A DNA stretch of 54,294 nt from CAZJLP01 sp964546955 (GTDB lineage: Bacteria > Verrucomicrobiota > Verrucomicrobiia > Opitutales > Opitutaceae): the NCBI GenBank assembly GCA_964546955.1, contig CAZJLP010000038.1, positions 1 through 54,294 of the forward strand, in the 5' to 3' direction. Made by a program: the position numbers and the translations under genes. Shown here in pieces: positions 16,035-26,200 of this stretch (the first letter of the stretch is position 1; the number at the start of each line of letters is the position of its first letter). The notes below the pieces were generated by a model. The model did not search any database. It worked only from the letters and a program-made list of their open reading frames with translations, and was not told where the DNA came from.

Positions 16035-16664
16035 ATGAACGCTCGCTACCGTCTTGCTGCAGCCTTCGCTGCATCTCTCGCCCTCGGCTCAAGCGCATTT
16101 GCGCAGACCCTCTATTCCAACCGCACGGCCTGGCTGGCGGCCACCACCGGTGTCAGCACCGAAACCTACGAAAGCTTTCCCTGGGCGGCAGCGGGAGGCG
16201 ATGCGTTGGGTTCGGTCGCAACCCTGGGCGCGTTCACTTACACGACACCCGGCGCGATGTTCGGCGTCGATAGCACCGCGGTGAACTATGACGCAGCGTA
16301 TTTGTCAGGCCAATACCTCGAGTGGCAATTTGGCAATCCGCTGACCATTTCCTGGACTGGCGCCGTCACGGCAATCGGCTTCGATTTAGGAGAGTTTTAC
16401 GGGGAAGCCACGCCGTTCACGATCACGCTCGGAAACGGCTATACCGCCACGGTGAATGGAAGTGCCGATGCCTACGCTTTCTTCGGAGTCACGCATTCGG
16501 TTGCGTTTTCGACGATTTCGATCGTCGCCTCGCCATATCCGCTGATTGATAACCTCTCGATTGGCGCGAGCGGGGCTCCGGTCCCTGAACCTTCCACTTA
16601 CGGGCTGCTGGGCGCGGGCGCGTTGGCGGTGTTTGTCGCCCTCCGTCGCCGCGCAAGACGCTAG
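16035..16664 (+). CDS. PEP-CTERM sorting domain protein
   Basis: A 209-residue exported protein. Residues 1-23 are a signal peptide ending ALGSSAFA. The body is a beta-rich domain with alternating Gly/Tyr/Phe (ESFPWAAAG, TAIGFDLGEFYG) resembling the surface beta-sandwich seen in many PEP-CTERM proteins. The C-terminus is VPEPSTYGLLGAG, a hydrophobic helix and RRRARR. It is predicted to be cut by an exosortase and displayed or released with exopolysaccharide. No enzyme motif is visible. A CCCCTA-containing stretch and a T6 run precede the gene, but I could not define its promoter. Confidence 0.88.
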   Translation: MNARYRLAAAFAASLALGSSAFAQTLYSNRTAWLAATTGVSTETYESFPWAAAGGDALGSVATLGAFTYTTPGAMFGVDSTAVNYDAAYLSGQYLEWQFGNPLTISWTGAVTAIGFDLGEFYGEATPFTITLGNGYTATVNGSADAYAFFGVTHSVAFSTISIVASPYPLIDNLSIGASGAPVPEPSTYGLLGAGALAVFVALRRRARR

Positions 16665-16721
16665 GCGCGAGCATCGGCGACCATTCGCGCGGAGCGAGTG
16701 CGGGTGGATGAGAGCTTCCTT

Positions 16722-18416
16722 CTAGCGGCGGAACAGGCGGCGAAGCTCCGTCCAGCTCCGGGTGTTCAGTACGCATTCCTTCGTGAGGCCGGCGCGCCGC
16801 GCCTGATCCACGCCGTTCCGGGTCCAGTCGAGTTCCTGCAGGCGGTGGGCGTCGGTGCAGATCGCGACTTTCACGCCTGCGTCTCGCGCGAGACGGGCGT
16901 GGGCTGCTGACAGATCGAGGCGATCCGGGCTGCAATTGATCTCGAAGAAACAGCCCCGCTCCCGGGCGTGCGCAACGACGCGCTCCATTTGCAGATCATA
17001 GCCGGAGCGCCGGAGCAGCAAACGCCCCGTCGCGTGTCCGAGAATGGTGAAATGCGGGTTGTCCATCGCGCGTAGAATCCGCTCCGTTTGCTCCTGTTTG
17101 CCGAGGCTGAAGCGGGAGTGTAGGGAGCAGACGGTGTAGTCCAATTCGCTCAGAAGATCGTCCGGGTAGTCCAGCGTGCCGTCGGCGAGGATATCGACCT
17201 CCGCCGACTTCAGAATGCGGATGCCTTTTAGGCGCGCATTGAGTTTGTCGATCGCCCGGAGCTGCTTCCGCAGGTCTTCGACGGAGAGCCCGCCCGCGAT
17301 CGTCAAACTCCGAGAATGATCGGTGATCCCGAGATAGTCGTAGCCCTTCGTCTTCGCGGCTTCGGCCATCTCCTCGATCGTGTGGGCTCCGTCGCTTCCC
17401 GTCGAGTGAGCATGGAGTTCCCCGCGTATGTCTTCGACCGATACGAGGCGTGGCAGGCGGCCCCGGGCGGCTTGGGCGACTTCGTTCCCTCCTTCCCGCC
17501 GTTCCGGCTCGATGAAGCGCAAACCGAACTTCCGGTAGACCGAGGCTTCGTTGGGAAAGCGGGTGCGGGAGCCCGCGATCCGCGCGAGGTCGGCTCCGTA
17601 TGCTTCCAGCGCTTCCAAATGCGCGGGGGAGCCTGTGGCGTCCAGCAAGTCGAGACCCCATTTGGCGGCGGAGCCCCGTCGCAGACTCAGCTCCACGCCC
17701 AGAGGATGCTTGAAACGGGCGCGTGTGCCGTCGGCTTCGAGCAAAGGCGTTCGTCCGCCGAAGCGCTGGAACTTTGCGACAAGCCCGGGGAAGTCGCGAC
17801 ACAGGACAAGGAAGATGAGCTCACTGACGACTTCCGTGCGGCGCCGGTAGTCTCCCGCCGCTTCGACCCGGGTGGCGCCGCAGGAATCGAGAAGGTAGCC
17901 GTGCACGGCGGGCACGAGGTCGTCGGCGTCGTAGAGGAGGATTGAATTCTGTTCCACCATCGCCTGGCTGACATGCTGCGCCATTCGCGCCCCGAGAACG
18001 CGAAGGATCTCGCCGGTCTCCAGCTTCTCTTTCAGTTCCTGGACCGAGCCAATCTTGAGCGCTTTGTAAGCCCGGAGCACGCGCTTGGGATCAAGCCGCG
18101 GATACTCGCTGAGCGCGGCGATCTCCGGGCTCACTTTCGCGCGAAGCGACTCCAACTGGCGGAGCGCGCCTTTTTCGACGATCTCGCGTATCGCTCCCGC
18201 TATGCCTTTGCCGATGCCGGAATAGCGGGTCAGGTCCGAACCGCCCTGCACCAGCTCCGCAACGCTTTCCGGTACGCTGCCCAACGTCTCGGCCGCTCGA
18301 CGGTAGGCTTTGATTTTGAAGGGATTTTCTCCCTGGGTGGACAGCATCTGGGCCAAGCTTCGCAGATGCGAAGCGATTTCCACGTTGCTCAGAGAAGCCG
18401 ACGTTTCGTTCGACAT
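16722..18416 (-). CDS. polX: PolX family protein: degenerate polymerase domain with intact PHP nuclease
   Basis: A 564-residue bacterial PolX. Residues about 8-80 are the N-terminal helical 8-kDa-like domain (FKIKAYRRAAETL) with a helix-hairpin-helix GIGKGIAGAI (67-76). Residues about 150-315 are the polymerase beta-like region. The C-terminal PHP domain (about 332-564) keeps its metal ligands: ELHAHS (His335, His337), Asp342, TDHS (His367), Glu406, His433, His461, Asp522 and His524. The polymerase catalytic residues are missing: the usual VGDIDLLV is VSELIFLV (Glu199, Ile201) and the third aspartate is Ser244 (VELSLR). The protein should therefore act as a 3'-5' exonuclease or phosphoesterase in base repair but not as a polymerase. 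It is a single gene with a terminator of the preceding unit just upstream. Confidence 0.88.
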   Translation of the reverse strand: MSNETSASLSNVEIASHLRSLAQMLSTQGENPFKIKAYRRAAETLGSVPESVAELVQGGSDLTRYSGIGKGIAGAIREIVEKGALRQLESLRAKVSPEIAALSEYPRLDPKRVLRAYKALKIGSVQELKEKLETGEILRVLGARMAQHVSQAMVEQNSILLYDADDLVPAVHGYLLDSCGATRVEAAGDYRRRTEVVSELIFLVLCRDFPGLVAKFQRFGGRTPLLEADGTRARFKHPLGVELSLRRGSAAKWGLDLLDATGSPAHLEALEAYGADLARIAGSRTRFPNEASVYRKFGLRFIEPERREGGNEVAQAARGRLPRLVSVEDIRGELHAHSTGSDGAHTIEEMAEAAKTKGYDYLGITDHSRSLTIAGGLSVEDLRKQLRAIDKLNARLKGIRILKSAEVDILADGTLDYPDDLLSELDYTVCSLHSRFSLGKQEQTERILRAMDNPHFTILGHATGRLLLRRSGYDLQMERVVAHARERGCFFEINCSPDRLDLSAAHARLARDAGVKVAICTDAHRLQELDWTRNGVDQARRAGLTKECVLNTRSWTELRRLFRR

Positions 18417-18454
18417 GGTGGATCGCGCCCGGCTGCGCGCAGTCCGGAAACAAA

Positions 18455-18480
18455 GAAGGCGCGGCTGAGGCCGCGCCTTC
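18455..18480 (-). terminator. Terminator after the YXWGXW lipoprotein gene
   Basis: A perfect 11-base stem (GAAGGCGCGGC / GCCGCGCCTTC) with a 4-base loop, 22 bases past the stop of the minus-strand lipoprotein gene, followed on that strand by a T-rich TTTGTTTCC. Confidence 0.75.
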
Positions 18481-18501
18481 GCCTAAATGAGTGTCGACCG
18501 A

Positions 18502-18966
18502 TCAGTATTCCCAGCGGCCTTCATAGAAGCGGTAGCCGTTGCTTTCGCGTTCCCACCGCGGGGCTACCCAGGTCGCGTCCGCGCGGGGTGGAAGTTCCCA
18601 ATGGCCGGTGATCCATACGTAACGATTGTCTCGATACGTGTAGTAACCTGGGATCCAGACATGGCGGTCAGACGGTCGTTCGGTCACGGGTTCCTGCACG
18701 GCAGTCGGAGGCGCCTGGGTGACGATGATCGTCTGTCCGGGCGCGGCGCCCGGAGCAGCGGGATAGGCGACCGCGACGGGAGTGCTGGCGGTGCCCGTGG
18801 TGGCCACGGCGGTCGTGGGGGCGGCAGGCGGCGGGGCCGAGACAACGGTGGAAGGGGGTTCGGACGCGCAACCGGCGAGGAGCGCTAATCCGCCTGCGAC
18901 GAGGAGGGCGGAGCCGAGCGAACGCGCGGAATGAGGCGAACAAGATTTCAGCATAATACGTTTCAT
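18502..18966 (-). CDS. YXWGXW repeat lipoprotein
   Basis: A 154-residue lipoprotein. The signal ends in LLAGC (Cys33). A Pro/Ala/Thr/Val-rich linker (about 35-95) follows, then two aromatic repeats typical of the YXWGXW family: HVWIPGYYTYRDNRYVWITGHW and WVAPRWERESNGYRFYEGRWEY. The family is common on the outer membrane of soil bacteria and is of unknown function; the repeats probably form a small beta domain. Translation may start at the first Met or at Met5. The gene diverges from the HAD hydrolase gene, with about 190 bases of shared upstream DNA. Confidence 0.85.
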   Translation of the reverse strand: MKRIMLKSCSPHSARSLGSALLVAGGLALLAGCASEPPSTVVSAPPPAAPTTAVATTGTASTPVAVAYPAAPGAAPGQTIIVTQAPPTAVQEPVTERPSDRHVWIPGYYTYRDNRYVWITGHWELPPRADATWVAPRWERESNGYRFYEGRWEY

Positions 18967-19157
18967 AACATTGTTAGCCTACCCGAGCCTTGGCATTTTC
19001 ATATCGGGGCTGGCACCGCTGCCCGTTACGGGGCCGCTTTCCGGGGGAAAGCGGGGGAATCTTATCGGGAGAGGGCGGCGGCTCATTCGCGTTTTTGCGA
19101 GGCGAGAGAGCCTCCTTTGGACTTGGTTCGGCGGGGCTTCCGGTGTCTGTTCGGGCG

Positions 19158-19865
19158 ATGAACATGGACTGGACGATCGCCTTCGACGCGGACGACACCC
19201 TTTGGCACAACGAAGTTATCTTCGAAAAAGTGCACGATCGTTATCGCGAGCTGCTGGCGCAGTATCATGACACGGCGACGGTCGATCGCACGCTCTTGGA
19301 AACGGAGCTGAGAAACCTGGAACTGTACGGCTACGGGGTCAAAGGCTTCACCCTCTCGGCCATCGAGACCGCGATTCAACTTACACGCGGCAAGATCTCG
19401 GCCGAGGAGGTTTCGCGCATCGTGACCTTGGGGCGAGACATGCTCGCGCACCCGGTGGAGTTGCTGGAGGGCGTCCATGCTACGCTTGCAGCGTTGGCTC
19501 AGCGGCAAACGCTGCTCGTTATCACGAAGGGCGATCTGCGCGATCAAGAAAGGAAGCTCGAGAAGTCGGGACTGGCCCCGTTCTTCCATCACGTGGAAAT
19601 CGTCTCGGAAAAAGACGAGGCTGCGTACCTGCGGATTCTCCGCCGCCACGCCATCGACCCGCGCTCTTTTATGATGGTGGGGAATTCACTCAAATCTGAC
19701 ATCTTGCCGGTGCTAGCGCTGGGAGGTGCTGCGGTCTACATCCCTTATCACGTTACCTGGGCCGCCGAGCGGGCGGAGTTGCCGCCGGCCGGTGCGCGTT
19801 TTCGAAAGCTTGCCTCGATCCGGGACCTTCCGGCCGCATTGGCCGAGTGGCCAGATCGGCGGTAA
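19158..19865 (+). CDS. HAD superfamily hydrolase
   Basis: A 235-residue cytosolic phosphatase-like protein. I start it at MNMDWTIAFDADDTLW because the first HAD motif must lie close to the N-terminus; the frame is open upstream. Motif I is DADDT (Asp10, Asp12), motif II the Thr in LLVITKGD, motif III a Lys in the ERKLEKSGL helix, and motif IV MMVGNSLKSD. A helical cap lies between motifs I and II (about 15-105). The DADDTLW form is typical of YfnB/phosphoglycolate-phosphatase-like HADs; the substrate cannot be told. It lies 126 bases before the PBP2 gene on the same strand. Confidence 0.9.
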   Translation: MNMDWTIAFDADDTLWHNEVIFEKVHDRYRELLAQYHDTATVDRTLLETELRNLELYGYGVKGFTLSAIETAIQLTRGKISAEEVSRIVTLGRDMLAHPVELLEGVHATLAALAQRQTLLVITKGDLRDQERKLEKSGLAPFFHHVEIVSEKDEAAYLRILRRHAIDPRSFMMVGNSLKSDILPVLALGGAAVYIPYHVTWAAERAELPPAGARFRKLASIRDLPAALAEWPDRR

Positions 19866-19991
19866 CCGGAAATGTATTCATAAGATACACTGCCAAAGTT
19901 GTTTAGGTAAATTATTGCTGCCTTGGCTTCTTCCTAGATTTCCCCCGCCTGGACTTGAGTCCGGCCCAGGAGGAGTCGTTATACGGATACA

Positions 19992-22025
19992 GTGAGTCAA
20001 CACGCCAACGAACGATCCGGCAGCCTTGTCCATTCCTACAAGGCCTATGATCCCCGGATTATTTTCTTCTACTTCGTCATCGCGGCGCTGCTGCTCACGT
20101 TAATCGGCGGGCTGGCGTATCAGCAGCTGATCAGGGCGGATGTTTATCGCGACGCGGAGAAAAAACAGACCCAGCGCCGCATCCTGATCCCCGGTCCGCG
20201 GGGCAGCATCTGGGATCGCAACGGAAAACTGCTGGCGGGAAATCGGCCGCGGTTTTCCGTCGTGCTTTACTTGGATGAACTGCGAAAGGAATTTCGGCGG
20301 GAGCACATTCGGGTGGTCAAAAATTACCGGGAAATGGTGGGCCAAGACATGCCGGGCGCCGATCGGCGCGAGCAGCTCCAGGCTTATCGAGCGAAACAGC
20401 GAGAGAAGGAGCTCCCCTCGGACGCGCAATTGGTGAAGATCGCGCGTTATCAGGTAGTTCAGACCTACCTCGACCAAATCAACCACGCGCTTGGGCGGCG
20501 GGAGACCGTGGACTCCAAGGAGCTGGAAGATCATATCAGACATCAGCTCCTGCTGCCTTATGTGCTCCTCGACGATCTGACTGCCGACGAGTACGCGAAA
20601 CTCCTCGAGCAATTGCCGGTCCGGTCCCCGCTGCAGGTTTATGCCTCCAGCACGAGGTACTATCCCAATGCCTCCGCGGCGGCCCACACCTTGGGCTTCG
20701 TGCGCATGCGCGAGGATATTCAGGCGGCGGAAGGTTTTCCCGGCGCGGAACTCACGACTTTCAAGATCAAGGGCGTGGCCGGACGGGACGGGTTGGAGCG
20801 GCAATTCGAAAAAGCGCTGGAGGGCGCAACGGGCGGAAGCATTTACCGCGTCGACCCCGGCGGTTACCGGATAGATCCGCCCCTTGAAATCCGACGCGCC
20901 GTCGCCGGGAACGATTTGGTTTCGAGTCTCGACCTCGAACTGCAAACCACGGCGGAAGCGGCAATCGGAGCCACCGAAATGGCCGGCGCGGCGGTCGCTC
21001 TCGACATCAAGACGGGCGAAGTGCTGGTGCTGGCGAGCAAGCCGGACTTCGATTTAACGGCTGCCTCTCCCCGGATGAGCCATGCGACGGCGGAAGAAAT
21101 CGAAAAAAAAGGCGCGTGGCTGCATCGCGCGGTCCAAGGGATCTACCCGCCTGGGTCGTCCTTCAAGGTTCTCGTCACGATTGCCGGGATGCGGGCCGGA
21201 GCCGTCGCCCCGGACAGCGACATCGATTGTCCCGGATTCTACCGTGTCGGCCGCAAGGAAATGCCTTGTCACGACCGCCACGCGCACGGCCACATTTTTA
21301 TTGGCGAAGCGATCGCGAAGAGCTGCAACGTATTTTATTATCGTCATGGCCTGGAGATGGGGGCGGAGGCGATCATCGCCGAAGCGCGCCGTTTCGGCTT
21401 TCACAAGCAAACCGGCATTGAACTGCCGCATGAGAGCCGCGGGATGAATGTTCCCGATGCCGATTGGAAACGACGGGTTTCGAACGGACCCTGGGTCCCT
21501 GTCGACACCGCGAATATCTCCATCGGACAGGGCGGCCTTGCGATCACTCCGCTGCAGATGGCGTGTTTCACCGCTTCTCTGGCCCGCCGAGAAACGACCA
21601 CCGTCCCGCATTTGTTGCATCAAGCGAACCGGCCGGCGCAGCGCACCGAATCCATCGGACTGACGCCCGGCCAATACGACGCGCTGGTTTCGGGGATGGA
21701 GCAATGCGTCCGCGCCGGCACCGCGCGCCGGCTTGACTTATCCAAGCTCCCGCCGGATTTGCGCGTGGCCGGCAAGACGGGCACCGCTCAGCAGCCTTCG
21801 CCCAAGGGGATCATCAACATCGCTTGGTTCATTTGCTTTGCGCCGGTAGAAAAACCCGAGATTGCCATCGCCGTCATGATCGAAGGCGACACCGCCGGGG
21901 AAGAAACCGGGGGCGGCGTTTACGCCGTGCCCGTGGCAGGCGCCATACTGAAGACTTGGTCCGACCAAAAAAAGAAGGGGCTGGCGCCGGTCAAGCCGAC
22001 GACCCGGACTGCCGCAAATCGCTGA
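19992..22025 (+). CDS. mrdA: Penicillin-binding protein 2 (peptidoglycan transpeptidase)
   Basis: A 677-residue class B PBP that cross-links peptidoglycan during cell elongation. It starts with GTG. One membrane helix near the N-terminus (IIFFYFVIAALLLTLIGGLAY) leads into the RGSIWDRNGKLLA dimerisation-domain motif. The transpeptidase domain has SSFK with nucleophile Ser389, SCN (444-446) and KTGT (595-598). RodA and mreBCD are not adjacent, which is unusual for an elongasome set, although gene order in this phylum is loosely kept. A Thr/Lys-rich tail (KKKGLAPVKPTTRTAANR) ends the protein. It may instead be an FtsI-like paralogue, but length and motif spacing favour PBP2. Confidence 0.92.
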   Translation: MSQHANERSGSLVHSYKAYDPRIIFFYFVIAALLLTLIGGLAYQQLIRADVYRDAEKKQTQRRILIPGPRGSIWDRNGKLLAGNRPRFSVVLYLDELRKEFRREHIRVVKNYREMVGQDMPGADRREQLQAYRAKQREKELPSDAQLVKIARYQVVQTYLDQINHALGRRETVDSKELEDHIRHQLLLPYVLLDDLTADEYAKLLEQLPVRSPLQVYASSTRYYPNASAAAHTLGFVRMREDIQAAEGFPGAELTTFKIKGVAGRDGLERQFEKALEGATGGSIYRVDPGGYRIDPPLEIRRAVAGNDLVSSLDLELQTTAEAAIGATEMAGAAVALDIKTGEVLVLASKPDFDLTAASPRMSHATAEEIEKKGAWLHRAVQGIYPPGSSFKVLVTIAGMRAGAVAPDSDIDCPGFYRVGRKEMPCHDRHAHGHIFIGEAIAKSCNVFYYRHGLEMGAEAIIAEARRFGFHKQTGIELPHESRGMNVPDADWKRRVSNGPWVPVDTANISIGQGGLAITPLQMACFTASLARRETTTVPHLLHQANRPAQRTESIGLTPGQYDALVSGMEQCVRAGTARRLDLSKLPPDLRVAGKTGTAQQPSPKGIINIAWFICFAPVEKPEIAIAVMIEGDTAGEETGGGVYAVPVAGAILKTWSDQKKKGLAPVKPTTRTAANR

Positions 22026-22263
22026 TGGGAGGGGGGTGAGAGTAGCGGACACGTATCCGCGCGCGAATCGCGTACGGGTCTGCACCCCACTCATTTGTGT
22101 GACTGTTCAAATGCCTGGGATCGGGTAGGCTGCTCGCGCCGGACTGTGCCACGGCAAACCCCACATACCCCTTCCGCCGGCGTTCATCGCCGGCACACCC
22201 CTGTTTTTCCGGGCATGCATCCCATTCAGTGCGCGCGCGGAGAAACTCAAACCCCTGATCGAC

Positions 22264-22917
22264 ATGTCATCCATGAAATCCTGCAATACTCTGAAACTCG
22301 CGGTCGCGATTCTCACCCTCGGATTTGGCGCGAACGCTTATGCCCAGGTGGGCAGCGGTTGGACCTCTTACAGCCCCTCCAGCAACATTCACATTGCGGT
22401 CAACGGCGAGCTTAAGACCTATCCGTATTCAGACAGTATCACGACCCCCGGCGGCACTTATCGCAACTCGGGCGGTATCGAAACTTTCCATATCCTCAAC
22501 AGTTCGAGCAATCGCGTCGAGCGCCGGATGCAGAACAATTACACCTCCGGACAGCGCCAGTTTCAAGGTGAAGTCCGCGTGAGTTCACCGTCGGACGGAC
22601 AGGCGGTCATGCAAGTGTTCGGTGGCGCGACCAATGCCACCGCGCTGCAGATTCGCGCTCACAATACGAGCGGCGGCCAACTGCGCCGCTACGATTCCGA
22701 ACTGATTGCGTCGGGCATTTTCGGCGTATGGGTTCGTTTGAACGTGATTCACGACGCGAACGGAAACCGCGTCATGGTTTACGCCAACGGATCGAGCAAA
22801 GGAAATTTTGCCGACCGCGGCAACGCGACGCACTACCACAAGTACGGCACGTACGGCACGCTTCGTTCGTCGAATGCGAAATCGGAGTACCGCAGCGTCC
22901 GGCACTTCCGGAAATAG
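22264..22917 (+). CDS. Secreted jelly-roll protein resembling polysaccharide lyase family 7
   Basis: A 217-residue exported protein. The start may be the first Met or Met4; the signal peptide ends GFGANAYA (about 27). The mature part looks like a single concanavalin A-like jelly-roll. NRVERRMQNNYTSGQ, AVMQVFGG, WVRLNVIHDANGN and the late HYHKYGTYG correspond in order to the R-E-R, Q-I-H-like, strand and Y-K-x-G-x-Y segments of alginate-lyase-type folds. A reaction by beta-elimination on a uronate polymer is plausible but not shown; the central His of PL7 is not obvious. It ends in a strong terminator and lies 300 bases before the TonB receptor. Confidence 0.55.
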   Translation: MSSMKSCNTLKLAVAILTLGFGANAYAQVGSGWTSYSPSSNIHIAVNGELKTYPYSDSITTPGGTYRNSGGIETFHILNSSSNRVERRMQNNYTSGQRQFQGEVRVSSPSDGQAVMQVFGGATNATALQIRAHNTSGGQLRRYDSELIASGIFGVWVRLNVIHDANGNRVMVYANGSSKGNFADRGNATHYHKYGTYGTLRSSNAKSEYRSVRHFRK

Positions 22918-22957
22918 TCCGCCGCGCTCGTCGCACCAGTCTCGCTCTCTCCCTGCC

Positions 22958-22982
22958 GGGCGCCTTCGGGCGCCCTTTTTTT
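22958..22982 (+). terminator. Rho-independent terminator of the lyase-like gene
   Basis: GGGCGCC / GGCGCCC stem with a TTCG tetraloop, followed by seven T residues, 40 bases after the stop codon. Confidence 0.93.
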
Positions 22983-23221
22983 CTCCGGGAGGGAACTGAA
23001 TCAACCCGCAGGGATGGGAGGTTGCACTCCGCGTTTCCGCGGAGCTTGCGGGGGAACGGAATCGAGGGCCGTGTATGCGGAAAGGAGGATGCTTGTATGC
23101 GGAATGGATGACTACCGGGCGGGGGTGAACCTTGGTAGGTTCATCCTTTCCCCTCAGAGCGACGGCCCGCTGGGCCGCTGCTCTGACTCCAGCGTTAGTA
23201 AACACCAAGCCTGTACCATCC
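22983..23221 (+). promoter_or_regulatory. Structured leader of the TonB receptor gene
   Basis: The 240 bases before the receptor contain a perfect hairpin CTCCGCG-TTTC-CGCGGAG (23027-23044), a direct repeat of TGTATGCGGAA (near 23071 and 23094) and a second hairpin GAACCT-TGGT-AGGTTC (23128-23143). I find no B12 box or other known riboswitch core. It may hold a promoter and an attenuating structure. Confidence 0.35.
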
Positions 23222-26200
23222 GTGAAACCGTACCTCCTCTCGCTGCGAGGGTTCGCTCTGCGCGCCTTCGCCGCTTCGTTGTTCCTGCTCAACCATTACA
23301 CGCACGCCCAGCAAGGTGCCACCGGCTCGCTCGGCGGCCGCGTTCTAAACCCTGGCACCGGCGAATACGTCAAGTACGCCGACGTGAAAATTCAAGGCAC
23401 AGACCTAACCTCGCGCACCGAAGAAGGCGGCTCCTATTATTTTGCCAATGTGCCCGTCGGGCCGGCGACCGTCGTGGTCAGTCACACAGGCTATGCGTCA
23501 GCCACCGCCACGGTGATCGTGTCAGCAGGCGCGACCGCCACTCAGGATTTCAGCATCAGCCCGCTCGGGGCCAAGGATGAGTCCGCCATTCTCCTCTCGG
23601 AATTCGTGGTCACCAGCGAGCGCGAAGGTGACGCGAAAATGATTCAGGAGCGGCGTGGAAGCACCACGATCGCCAACGTGGTCACGGCGGACAGCCTCGG
23701 CGACATCACGCAGGGCAATATCGGCGATTTTCTGAAGTACCTGCCCGGTTTCACATTCATCGCAGGAGATTCCGACGATCCGCAGTTCGGCATGCTCGGC
23801 GGCATGGAATCGCAATACATGAACGTGGGGATCGACGGAGCGCGCATGGCCGGCGTGCCCAGCGATTTCAACGGCGAAGGCGATCAAGGTGCCCGCGCCT
23901 TCAACTTCACGCAGATCTCCATCAATAGCATCGATTCGATTTCGGTCGAGCGAACCGTCGGCGCCGAGTCGGACGGCGACGGCACCGCTGGCACCGTGAA
24001 CCTGCGTACCAAGAGCGCATTCGATCGCAAGGGCCGCCGCATCGATTGGCAGATCAACGGCACGGTAAATTCCGGCGACTTCCAGGACGTGATCAATTTC
24101 CGCAAAAGCCGGGGCCCGAACGATGCCCGCAGCTACAAAGTCCAGCCGGGCCTTTTGCTGGGATATTCGGACACGTTCTTCGGCAATCGGCTGGGAGTGA
24201 ACGCGAACATTGGACTTTCCCAGGCCATCCGCAATGCGAGCCGGATGGAATTGATCGATCAGGCTGGCGTCGGCCCCATCAACGAAATCCGCATGCAGGA
24301 TGCGCCCGGCCTGACCCAGCGGTACAATGGGAACGTCAACCTGGAGTATCGTTTGCAACGCCGGACCCACGTGCACCTGCGCGCGGCCTACAATTACCAG
24401 GAGCGCGACAACCATGCACGACAGATCCAGTTCGTGATGCCCACGCTGGACGCCGGCCAGTCCTCCTTGATCCGGATCGAACCGGCCGCGGGAGCGACCA
24501 ACGGCCAGCTCAACGTCGCGAACGGCAGCAGCTCGCGCAGCGAAAACAAGGTCATCAGCTACGGCGCCGGCTTCGATCACGCGGTGCGAAACTGGAGGGT
24601 GGACGGCCGGGTGGACTATTCCCGCTCCGATCGCAACGATGGCAGTCTTTTCCGTGCGCCGTACCTCGGGCGTCAGGATTCTCGCGTGAATAATATCAGT
24701 TTTCGCGCGGAACGCACCGATCGGCGCAGCGCCGACTGGCGATTCACGCAGTTGAGCGGAGCGGATTGGCGCGATCCGAACAGTTGGATCGCCCAGGGCA
24801 GCGCCTCCGGACAGGATGGCCTGACTTGGGGCAGCGAGTTCACCGCCGCCCTGAACGGATCGGTGGACCTCAATTGGCGCCACAAAGTTAAGCTCACCGC
24901 CGGTATCAGCGACCGCATTACAAAAAAGCATTTCGATCTCGTGGCCCGCAAGCAGTACGCCTACCTTCCGACCGGAGCCACCGCGGGCCAGGTGCGGCTG
25001 CCGAATTCGCCGTATCGCCTCGACGTCGATCTCGGAACGAATCTATTCCCGCTGCCCTTTCCGAGTCGCGAAGAACTTGGCAACCAACTCCGCAGCAATC
25101 CTGAATACTTCACCGAGGTTGCGGTGGGAGACAGTCTGGCGCAGATGCTGCGACGCGACAAAGACAGCCAGGAAGATGTCCTGGCCTATTATGCGAAGGC
25201 CACCGGCCGCGTGAAACGCCTTTCCTATGACGTGGGTTATCGCTTCTCCACGACGGAGCGCGAGATCGGGATCGTCAATGCGTTGCCCGATACTGCCGCC
25301 AATCCGTTTTTCACCACGGCGGTTCGAACCAACGCGGAAAACACAACCGCGGTCCTCACGCCGGCCCAGATCGACGCGGTGATCAACTATGTCACCTTCA
25401 AGTACAACAACGGCATCCAGTCGATCCGTAGGGCCACGGTCGATGCCCCGCCGCTTTTCCGCGGTTCGTTGAAGTACGATGTGCTGGCGAATACCCAGCT
25501 GCGCTTCGGCTACGTCGAGGGCTACCAGCAACCCAACCTGAGCGACATCGCGGGGGAACCCACCATCGACACCACAAATTTCCGCTACACGATTCCGAAT
25601 CCGTCGCTCGAACCGCAGTCGTCGAAGCGATTCTCGCTCGAGCTCCTGCAGAACTTCGAACCGGTCGGCGTGTTCTCGATCCATTTCGCGCAAGCAGAGA
25701 TCAAGAACGCCCAGACCGAACTGGACGACCTGACCCTCGAAGAGGCGCTGGCGCTCGATCCGACCATCGACCCCTTGGAGTATGGCACATTCAGCTTTCG
25801 GACTCGTCGCAACGATCCGGACGGTGCGCTCCGCCTGAACCGAAGCGTCGAGTTGGAATATCGCCAGCAGTTCCGCCAGCTTCCGGGGATCTGGCGCGGC
25901 TTGGGTATCTTCGGTTCCTATTCGAAGTATACCACCAATCGCAGCACGGGGCGTTTTACGCCGCGCTCAGCGACCGGCGGCCTGAATTTCGGTTACCGCA
26001 AGTTCGGCATGAACATTCGGGCGGTTTGGATCGACGATGTGCGCACGAGCGGCAACTCGAATTTGCGCGAACGCGGCACCTCTGTCCCACGGTATATCAA
26101 GCAACGTACGACAGCCGACTTGAATCTCCGTTACGGCATCACGCGCAACCTCGAGATTTTCCTTTCGGGGAAAAACATCACGAATGAGCCGATTCTACAG

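Noticed and set aside
22983..23221. Cobalamin riboswitch ahead of the TonB receptor
   Set aside because: No B12 box is present; only simple hairpins are seen.
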